NCBI GenBank assembly: GCA_000787465.1
Contig: JSYX01000577.1
Location: 1-22,791 of the forward strand
DNA length: 22,791 nt
From: Thermomucor indicae-seudaticae
Taxonomy: Eukaryota; Mucoromycota; Mucoromycetes; Mucorales; Lichtheimiaceae
Direction of reading: 5' to 3'
The position numbers were made by a program, and so were the translations under genes. The notes under the pieces are model-generated. The model was given only the letters and a program-made list of their open reading frames with translations. It was not told where the DNA came from and ran no database searches. Below, in pieces: positions 1-7,840 of this stretch (position 1 is the stretch's first letter; every line of letters begins with the position of its first letter).

Positions 1-2487
1 GCAGCCTGGTACAGACCATAGACAATGGCGTAGCAGAAGATTTCGCGCAAGTTCCATTGGTCAGGGTAGGGAGAAGGCTTGACACGGTCAGTGGAGATGG
101 TCATGATGGTACCGTCGTTCAAGACAGCGACGATCAGGACAGGGAAAGGAGGGAAGTCATGCTTGAAGGCAAAGCAAAGGATAGAGAAACCGACGACGAC
201 ACGAATGGTGATCGAGCAGGCATAGATAGCATAGTTGCGCATACGCTGGAAGATCTGGCGGGAACCAATGATGGCTTCGACAATGACAGAGAGACCAGGT
301 TCCGTCAAGACAATATCGGCAGCAGAACGAGCAGCATCCGAAGCATCAGCGACAGCAACACCGACGTTGGCCTTGGACAAAGCAGGGGCATCGTTGACAC
401 CATCACCAGTCATAGCAGTCATGTGGCCCATGTTTTGGAGACGCTCGACAATTTCGTACTTGTGTTCAGGGTACACACCAGCGAAACCGTCAGCCTGGAG
501 AACCATGTCATCAATGCTGGAGTAACCAGAGCCAGCGGGAGGACCATCCTTGAGCGTCTTGGACAAGAACATGTTGTCACCCATACCGAGACGACGACCA
601 GTTTCCTTGGCAATAGCAAGTTGGTCACCAGTAATCATCTTGACTTGAACACCAAGAGCAATGGCACGGTCAATGGTTTCCTTGGTGTCAGAACGGGGAG
701 GATCGTAGATAGGAAGAAGACCAATGAGACGGAAGCCCTTGCCTTCACCTTCAACTTCACCGCTGGGGACTTCATCAACGGCAACAGCCAAGGCACGGAG
801 ACCACGGCGGGCAAATTCATCGACATCATCGTTGAGAGCCTTGATCTGTTCCTCGGTCTTGTCACGAGTGCAGAGGTCCAAGATGGTGTGGGACATACCC
901 TTGGTGACGCGGAGGACAGCACCATCCGAGAGACGACGGTAGGTGATTTCGGTACGCTTGACGACAGGGTTGAAGGGCTTGAACTCGAGTTCTTCGATAC
1001 CCTCACGAGCCAGCTTGGGATCAGGCAGAGAGTTGACAATGCAAAAGTCGATGGCATCCTGGTTTTCAGTGCGGGAAGCATAGGCAGCGAAAAGGATGAC
1101 TTCGTCGCCATTGTACTCAGCATAGGTCTTGATGGTAGGCTTGTCGACAATAAGCTTGTTCAAAGTCAGAGTACCAGTCTTGTCGGAGCACAGAATCGTG
1201 ACGGCCGCCATTTCTTCGATAGCGGTGATACGGGTGACGATAGCCTTGTGCTCAGCCAATTGCTTGGCACCGATGGCGAGTGTGACGGACAACACAGTAG
1301 GCCTAAAAAGTGATTGGCGAGAAAAATTTAGTGTGACATGGTCTCGGGAAGAGGATCTAGAAAACTTACATGGCAATAGGGATACCACCAATGAGCAAGA
1401 CCAAGAGGTTGTCGATACCACGGCGGTAGTCGTAGCGGAAGGCGGCGTACATGACTAGGATTTCGACGACCACGAAGAGACCGATACTGCACAAGCAGAA
1501 GTTACCGATCTTGGTCAAGATGGTTTGCAAGTGACCGACGTCGTCAGCGGCATCACCGACAAGCTTGGCGGCACGACCAAAGAAGGTGTTCACACCGGTA
1601 CCAATGACGACAGCTTCAGCTTCACCTTGCTTGACAGTAGAACCCGAGAAGATTTCGTCACCGACGTCCTTGCCGACGGGCAGAGATTCACCAGTAAGAG
1701 CAGCTTGGTCAATGGACACGGAACCGTGAGCCTAAGGTGTACACACACAAAATTTGGTTAGAATCAAAATATGCAATCTTGGACTGACGCAGCACAACAT
1801 GACCCTTACGGTAATCAGACGACCATCGGCAGGAACGACATCACCGAGCTTGATGCTGATGATATCACCGGGAACCAGTTCGGCAGCCTCCATGGTCTTC
1901 CACTCGCCGTCACGCTTGACTTTACACTCGGGCGCCAGCGACTCCATAAGTGCCTTGACAGCGTTACCGGCTTGACGTTCTTCGTAGAAACCGATCAAAG
2001 AGTTGGCCAAAAGCAAAATGACGATACCGATGAAGTCAGGGTAATCTGGTGGTTTGCCTTCACCGTTGGCAACAGCAATGGAAACGATGGCGGCAGACTC
2101 CATAACCCATGAAAGAGGATTCCACATGAAACTCAAGAACTGCAAGAAGGGGTTCTGTTCCTTCTGCTCGAGCTTGTTGGGACCGAACTTCTCGATACGA
2201 CGAGCTGCTTCTTCAGACGACAAACCATTCTTGCTCGTCCTAGATACAAGATTGATTAGCCAGATGTAAAGATAACTAAGGGGACCACAAAAGGGGCCTA
2301 GGCCCAGAATTAAAAAGGAGATTACGTACTGCAAGAGCGTCAAGACGTCGCCTTGTTCCATCGTCGATAAATCGAACTTGTCCTTGTCGTAAAGTTCTTC
2401 GACGGTGAGCGTCGTAATGTTGGTGTTGCCGTCAAGCTCGATCTTCCGGGCCGGTGCGTCTTGGACGTTTTCTGTCTTCTCAGCCAT
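1..2487 (-). CDS. PMA1: Plasma-membrane H+-ATPase (P3A-type), 3' end outside window
   Basis: Pumps protons out of the cell using ATP and energises nutrient uptake; integral plasma-membrane protein. Exons on the minus strand: 2487-2330, 2239-1810, 1731-1370, 1302-1 (continuing past the edge); 750 codons are present, so roughly the last two membrane spans and the C-terminal tail are missing. Seen in order: hydrophilic N-terminus, [11 protein letters not shown] span, TGES (residues ~209-212), GIPIAMP span, phosphorylation motif CSDKTGTLT with Asp at ~357, and the hinge [11 protein letters not shown] at ~615-625. Start is the first ATG of the frame, followed by a polar leader. Introns are 90, 78 and 67 nt (GTACGT, GTAAGG, GTAAGT donors), and every junction restores a conserved motif. 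Sequence such as KPPD..DF and [12 protein letters not shown] resembles plant and rust pumps more than yeast Pma1 (from family knowledge). Codon use is strongly C/G-ending, consistent with high expression. Confidence 0.97.
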
Positions 2488-2701
2488 GATGGTTCAAGCG
2501 AGAAATGAGAGGGGTGGATAAGCAATTAGCTTGCTCTGATGAAGTGAGAGAAGATGCAGAAAGGATGCAAATTATAAAAGTAAAAGAAAGTCTATAAGAA
2601 GGGTAACGTCAACAAGTTGAATCCGATACGCCACGTAGATATATAAAGTAAACAGGAAAAAAGAAGAGGAATCGTATCAACGGAATCCCGATTCTTTTGG
2701 G

Positions 2702-2710
2702 TTTTATATA
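2702..2710 (-). promoter_or_regulatory. Candidate TATA box upstream of PMA1
   Basis: TATATAAAA reads on the minus strand about 215 nt upstream of the PMA1 ATG. The distance is long but possible with a 5' UTR. Only the motif and orientation support it; further TA-rich words nearby (around 2637-2646) could serve as well. Confidence 0.3.
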
Positions 2711-4091
2711 TAGGAGGTCCCGAAGTAGGAGATTGTAATTGGGGGAATAACTCAGCTCGGGACGAGAGGATTCCAGCGTTCTCCAAAAAGGGTAAAGCTA
2801 CTCTTCTTCCAGCGGCGCCGGAATGCGTACCAATGACATCTGTCATCAGACAACTGCATACCCAATACTTTTGTTTGTCCATTGCCCGCAGTTGCCCGCA
2901 CCTTTCCCGTTCATCCCCCGAAAAGATATTCCAGGTAACCTAATCAATCATCTTCTTCAGAAGACTGGCGCTGTTCTTTGCATGATTCATTGTCCTTGAT
3001 CCAGAAAGAAATACATAAAAAACAATGTGCCACTTTCTGCTCCATCGAAAACAAAGCACCAAGAATTGGAACATTAGTTGGTTTGCCCAGTTTCTACAAC
3101 ATTGTGGCGAATGGATCAGTATTGCAAGGCATCCCGTTATTTTACCCGCGACAAAGACGCGGTTTCGTGAAATGTTATTTCCATAAATCGGTAATTGCTT
3201 CGGAAAAAGGATTCGCGATCGCCGTATTTTTTGGGGGCCCGAAAGTCGTAGAAAAGAACCAAAGGGATAGTACATGACTTACATGCAATGGAACGACGAG
3301 AAATCAGTTCTGCCAAATGAGTTCTACATTGATAATAAGCGAGATTCATTGTTATAAGAGATCGAAAGGAAAACGTGAGGTGGCATGGGAAAGGGATCAA
3401 CATGACCCGGTATGACGAACATTTTCAGTGTCTGTGCTTTCTTTTATTTCGCAGTGTAACGATCAAGACAGAAATCACAAAAGCAGCCATTGATCGATCT
3501 CTCTATCCACTATATAAATATGTGTATATACATCAAGAAGTGGGGAAATAACAGAGTTGCGCTTGTTACCGTCGCTCTAATGTACGATGGAGCAATCTAA
3601 AGGCGCGGGGAACGCGAAAAAAAAAGCTAAATTTTACCCCGCGCTTCACCAGCCATGTTATTTAAGCAACTGTACTAAAACCCTACCGTAGCTTCATCCA
3701 TCTGAACCACGCATTCTTTGTCTCTATCTGTCTTTCTTTGTACGAGTACAAGGACGCCCTCTAATGCTTTACGATGTAGTTTGTATAGAGTACGTGGCCA
3801 AGTTAGGCAGCAGCTATCTCTGTCTTATCAAGATCGTCCCATTTTCGGCGGGTTCCGAGTAAAGAACCCGGTGCATCGAAACGCTCAGGTATGATGTCTT
3901 CTCATTTCTATAATGATTTGCATGTGCACTAAAAAAAAGCGGACTCCCTGTATACGGAATGGCAACATATGGTCGTGCATCCGAGGATCAAAGCACCCCA
4001 GCCTTATCTTTCTTCCTGTATAATCTCAAGCTTCCCTGCCTGTAATACAAGAATGCATTCATGATGCAAAGACTATACTTGATATGCGTCT

Positions 4092-4108
4092 TCTCTCTCT
4101 CTCTCTCT
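4092..4108. repeat. TC dinucleotide microsatellite
   Basis: An uninterrupted TC run of 17 nt followed by GCTAAC, in the gene-free stretch between PMA1 and QNG1. A simple sequence repeat; no function inferred. Confidence 0.9.
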
Positions 4109-4870
4109 GCTAACGAAACATAATAAATTACCAGTGGTACACTATTGGATTACCTCGTGCAATTTCATCCTCCGCTCCTCGCTAAATCATTTTTCCGCTC
4201 CTCAGCATTCTTCCTTGGGACCTCCATTAACCAATGGGCTTTTTCGCGCATCGGATCATAAAGGAATTGAGATTTTCCATGATCCGTTCACTGTCGTTTT
4301 CATTTACCCATTCTCCGCTCTTTTGTTTGCAAATCTGAGCTGTTCTGTCCTAATGCATATCATATGTACGATAAGGTTGGTTGGACTTGAATTGTGCTTC
4401 GCGGGGAAGTCGGATTAGCAAAAAGTGATTCGTGTGGATCAGTCTCTATGCTCTTGCCCTATCTTCGTTGGATTAGCTTCTCCTCTTATCAATGAGCGAG
4501 CCACTTGGTGGTTCTTGTGTGATCCGTGAGCAATGAGGGGTTTCCAAAGAACCAGGGACCTGGCATGAAAGCAAATGTATACTCATCGGCAGCGGCAAGG
4601 GACCTCCACGTGGCAACCGGAAAAGTCCTGTGTAACATTTGCGACGGGTATCATATCCCGCATTATGAGACAATATCCGCACCTTGCCCTATCAATATTG
4701 CTAGAGAGATATATCGAGTTTGTAAGAAATCGAATATAGTGGGGAGCCGAGACATTTTCTTTCCCGGTGGAGATGCCTTGCGAAGGGGAAGACCAATGTG
4801 TCAGCCACAGTTTGCAGAAAAATTTGGGTCGCGTGAATCACGTTACGTTCCTGTCAACTGTCAAAGGAAA

Positions 4871-6465
4871 ATGAGTAAAGTGCTTGAGAGCGCACAATAC
4901 ATTGCAGAGGTGACGTGTGTTTCTGCTCATCGTGCAGCAATGCGCCAGCCCATTCAAACATTTCTTCCGTTTAGAATAGCGACAATGTCTCCATTCCACT
5001 TGAAAACATTGATCGGGCAGCAAAGACGGCAAGTCATTTAGACTAGACGCGTCATCTATTTCTCATTTGGCAAAGTTATTTTAATGCCATGTCACGACAG
5101 ATTGCTCAAAACATGATACATCGTCGCTACAGTACCCAGACGTGGAATGAGCATCCGCTGCAGCCCAAAATAGCCGATCGCAGTGCTGTTGATTGGTGGG
5201 TTGTTGTCATTCTTTGGGTCATGTCCGAATGCTTACCAATATACGTCATGCAAGGATATTTTTGGTTGATGTCCTCAACTTTTCCTTTTGGAGCGACTTG
5301 GACACTGCAGACAGTTGCAAGCCGCATCCTGATCGGTACACGGTTTCATTCAATGGCATACCTTATACTGGCTATTGGTCTCTTTGTGCTGCCATCAACA
5401 GAGGTAATATACGTTGTTCTGCCCTCGACATTACGTACGTATGCTCAGGATAAGATCAGCTCTCCAGAAGGGTATTCCCATCACAGATCCAGCCTATTAT
5501 GGGCGCACGGCAACAGATCAGGATTTGGAGACCGTCTTTGCATCCGACACCAAAGAAGGTATTCCTTTACTCAAAGAAAGAATCAGAGTCATGCGGGAAG
5601 CGGGTCAAGTGTTGTGCAATGCAAGTTATCTCTCTTTGTATCCCAATTTTTTGTAGAAGTGTTCATTTACAGACTGGTCCTTGTGTCCTACAGGAATTTG
5701 ATGGGTCATTTGAGAACTGCATCAAACGAGCGAACCGGTCTGCCTCGGCATTGTTGGACCTCTTGATCCAGCACTTTCCGTCCTTTCGCGACATACACGA
5801 ATACAAAGGACGTCAGGGTGCGTACGACAGAAGCTGTGTGTCGTGTATGCAAACAACGGCGCTGATCTTCTCCTTCTTAGTCTATATCCTGAAGCGTGCG
5901 CAAATCCTTATTGCTGATATTTGGTAGAAACTTCCTTGATCTGGTCTAAGATATTTAGAAAACGCTTACGCTGTTGTGACAGGGCATGTTTCGACGGTCA
6001 AGGAATTGGTGAATTTGAAGATATTGATTCCATTACAATGTTTGCAGATTATCGGCAAGTAAAAAGCTGCTATCCATTTTTTTGATGTTTCGCTAATACC
6101 TCTTCCTATTTAGAGTACCACAGGTAATGTTCAGTCGGCGGCCTTGCGTTATTTTCGGCAACCTCCCTCTTATGGAATTCATGCAGGCTCTCTACCAACT
6201 CGGCGTCCTTCGGTATTCATCCGAACTCATGAATAAACTTGAGCGATATGAACTCTTGGCGTCTGGATCACAAAACGAGATAGAAATCCGTGGTAATTCG
6301 ATATGGGCAGTTGAGCTCATCATGCGTCGAATTCGAGAAACATACCCTGACGCCGCAACGCATATCAATGCCATATTGATCGACTTTTATATTTGGGATT
6401 CTGCAAAGGAAATGCAAGATCAAATGGCGGTACCTATCCATCGCACACGCAGCATCTTTTATTAG
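4871..6465 (+). CDS. QNG1: Queuosine 5'-phosphate N-glycosylase/hydrolase (Q salvage, DUF2419)
   Basis: Releases queuine base from queuosine 5'-phosphate so that it can be reinserted in tRNA by the TGT enzyme; soluble enzyme. Exons: 4871-4909, 4975-5028, 5101-5195, 5255-5403, 5460-5620, 5694-5817, 5881-5923, 5983-6054, 6114-6123, 6187-6465; product 341 aa, the length I recall for human QNG1. Motifs in order: VLESAQYIAE (N-term), DVLNFSFWSD (~68-76), GYWSLCAAINRA, PITDPAYY, KRAQILIADIW, FEDIDSITMFADYRVPQ (ending ~249), EIEIRGNSIWAVELI, and C-terminal IHRTRSIFY matching the family terminus. Start ATG 4871 has A at -3 and fits the family N-terminus; the frame is also open upstream to 4526 but that part has no family similarity. 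Nine introns of 56-73 nt; three (5029-5100, 5621-5693, 6055-6113) begin GCAAGT instead of GT. Its stop lies 16 nt from the stop of the convergent ankyrin-like gene. Confidence 0.95.
5029..5100 (+). other. GC-AG intron 2 of QNG1
   Basis: 72-nt intron with donor GCAAGT and acceptor CACGACAG. Phase 0. It joins ...RAAKT to IAQNM..., continuing the family alignment; no GT donor gives an in-frame join here. Confidence 0.85.
5621..5693 (+). other. GC-AG intron 5 of QNG1
   Basis: 73-nt intron, donor GCAAGT, acceptor TCCTACAG, phase 0. It joins GQVLCN to EFDGSF. The nearest usable phase-0 GT (GTGTTG, a few codons earlier) would delete the conserved VL residues. Confidence 0.85.
6055..6113 (+). other. 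GC-AG intron 8 of QNG1
   Basis: 59-nt intron, donor GCAAGT, acceptor CTATTTAG, phase 2 (CG + A = Arg). It restores the conserved string FADYRVPQ. The GT four bases further on would shift the frame and destroy VPQ. Confidence 0.85.
6114..6123 (+). other. 10-nt microexon 9 of QNG1
   Basis: The ten bases AGTACCACAG lie between acceptor CTATTTAG and donor GTAATG. They supply the last base of Arg plus Val-Pro-Gln of the family signature DYRVPQ; the next exon resumes with ALYQLGVLRYS. Flanking introns are 59 and 63 nt, normal for this genome. Confidence 0.85.
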
Positions 6466-6481
6466 AATACAACACGCTATA

Positions 6482-7735
6482 TCAAGAAGCCTTCTTGTCC
6501 AAAACGGCAACGCTTTTACGACCAAACAGGCGACCAACCCTTTTCCGCAGCGAGGCAAAGGATGGATTACTTCTGGACCTTACAGATTTTTCTGTTTGAT
6601 GATTGCGTGCATTAGCCAACTTGCACCTGCTCAACCAACGGCGGAAAAGCATATCTTTGCTTGTATTGCTGTTCTTTTTTGGCGGATTTGGTAGAATCTG
6701 GCAGCAGACATCCTTCTTTATCTCTCTTGTGGTCGCAGTGGGGGGTAGACACAGGCATATCTTGCTTTGTATATAATGCATAACCGTGCTATCCAGAAAC
6801 TTGACGTGATGCTGTACGAGTTTTCGCCGGCGTCGATTCCTTTTACGTGCCTTTTTCGTCTGGCGTTGTTGGATAGCAGGAGGACGCCTGACTATGGATT
6901 CCAAGGGACTTTTGGGTGAACAAGCCAACAAGCGCGTGGCTAGACCGCGATCGCTATAAGAGATTCCTCTCTGTGCTAGGCGATGTTTAAGCACCTGCAT
7001 GAATAACCCCGTTGTGGTCGCCCTGTCTGCATCATTATTCGTCTTCTTTCGATGGCGCTTGCGTCCAGTGCGTACAACGGTAGGCGCTGCTCGCTGCTGA
7101 ATCCAGAGACTGTTGCGGCTGCAGATCGCTCGCCATGTCCGCAGATAGCTTATCCATCCATACACATCCATGGGCGTGGCCCCTTGCTGGTTCTTGGGCT
7201 TGTGGGGCATACCGCCTCGCTCCATCATGCGTTGAAATAGATCGAATCGTCCACTCCACGCCGCCGTATGCATCAATGTGTCCCCGTGCTCTGTCCACCC
7301 CGTCCTGTTGTATTCGCTAGGATCGAGTCGCTATTTCTTTCAAATTAGTCTTCCCCTCCATTTGCGCAATACTGAAAAAGACCTTACATCGATCAGCCAA
7401 TTCAGCCACAGATTGATCCATGCATGAGGACTATTGTGCAATCGCTCCTCAGACAACAGACAAAAGAGAAGCCAGGTATAGAAGGGTTGCTGTGATGTGC
7501 AAAAGGGACAATCGTCGCGCTTGGGTCGGCTCTCGTCATATTCATGGACAGTCCAATAACTGAAAAGGCTGGGTTGCGGCCAGCGGTAGTGATAGAGCAG
7601 TGACTGGAGTGATAACTGTAGAATGCATAATCGAGGATTTTGTGGATACCGCCGTTGAAGTCTTTTCGACAGTTTATATAGTTCGATCACTAAGCGCGGA
7701 TCAGGATCTACTTTGCTGCTTATCGAAAGGGACAT
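6482..7735 (-). CDS. Ankyrin-repeat-like protein with basic C-terminal half
   Basis: Exons 7735-7388 and 7330-6482 with one 57-nt intron (GTAAGG donor, AAATAG acceptor, phase 0); 398 aa. Residues ~130-175 carry an ankyrin-type stretch: GDTLMHTAAWSGRFDLFQRMM, then a second partial repeat NQQGATPMDVYGW. The preceding ~115 residues look helical and hydrophobic without a signal peptide; two CxxC-like cysteines occur at PFCTS. From ~200 onward the protein is very rich in Arg/Lys (for example KKARKRNRRRRK) and may bind nucleic acid or localise to the nucleus, which is inference. I do not recognise an ortholog. It lies 103 nt downstream of the ORC3 stop on the same strand, so its promoter must sit in or around the ORC3 3' end, and it converges on QNG1 with a 16-nt gap. 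The basic tail might instead contain an unrecognised intron (a possible donor GTGCTT lies near 6996). Confidence 0.7.
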
Positions 7736-7824
7736 AGGATTGGAAAGATGACGAAGAGAGTCAGGAACGAAAAAAGAACTCTTTTCCTTGGCCTAAAGTA
7801 AAATGGAGGAAAAGGCATTCCAAA

Positions 7825-7840
7825 AATCAATCAATCAATC
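7825..7840. repeat. AATC tetranucleotide repeat at the ORC3 stop
   Basis: Four tandem AATC units on the plus strand. The run overlaps the last two bases of the ORC3 stop codon and lies at the start of its 3' UTR. Confidence 0.85.

Larger units (their letters stand above)
2488..4870. other. Long intergenic region between divergent PMA1 and QNG1
   Basis: About 2.4 kb with no convincing gene. Open frames up to about 110 codons occur on both strands (2592-2882 and 2940-3403 minus; 4134-4418 plus), but they show no recognisable motif, no supporting splice pattern and no coding-like composition. The region holds a TC dinucleotide run (4092-4108), a 6-bp hairpin GGGTTC/GAACCC with 8-nt loop at 3851-3870, A-runs and TA-rich words. 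It probably carries the PMA1 promoter and the QNG1 upstream region. From about 4526 a frame stays open into the first QNG1 exon (see findings). Confidence 0.6.

Noticed and set aside
57..1313. 418-codon plus-strand open frame
   Set aside because: Antisense shadow of the PMA1 fourth exon; it is Asp/Thr/Gly-rich nonsense produced by the strongly biased codons of the real gene.
2978..3403. Opposing short frames in the PMA1 upstream region
   Set aside because: Both strands open by chance, no recognised domain, weak composition.
3851..3870. Hairpin GGGTTC-N8-GAACCC
   Set aside because: A 6-bp stem without a following T-run or neighbouring gene is within chance expectation for the window; not called a terminator or RNA.
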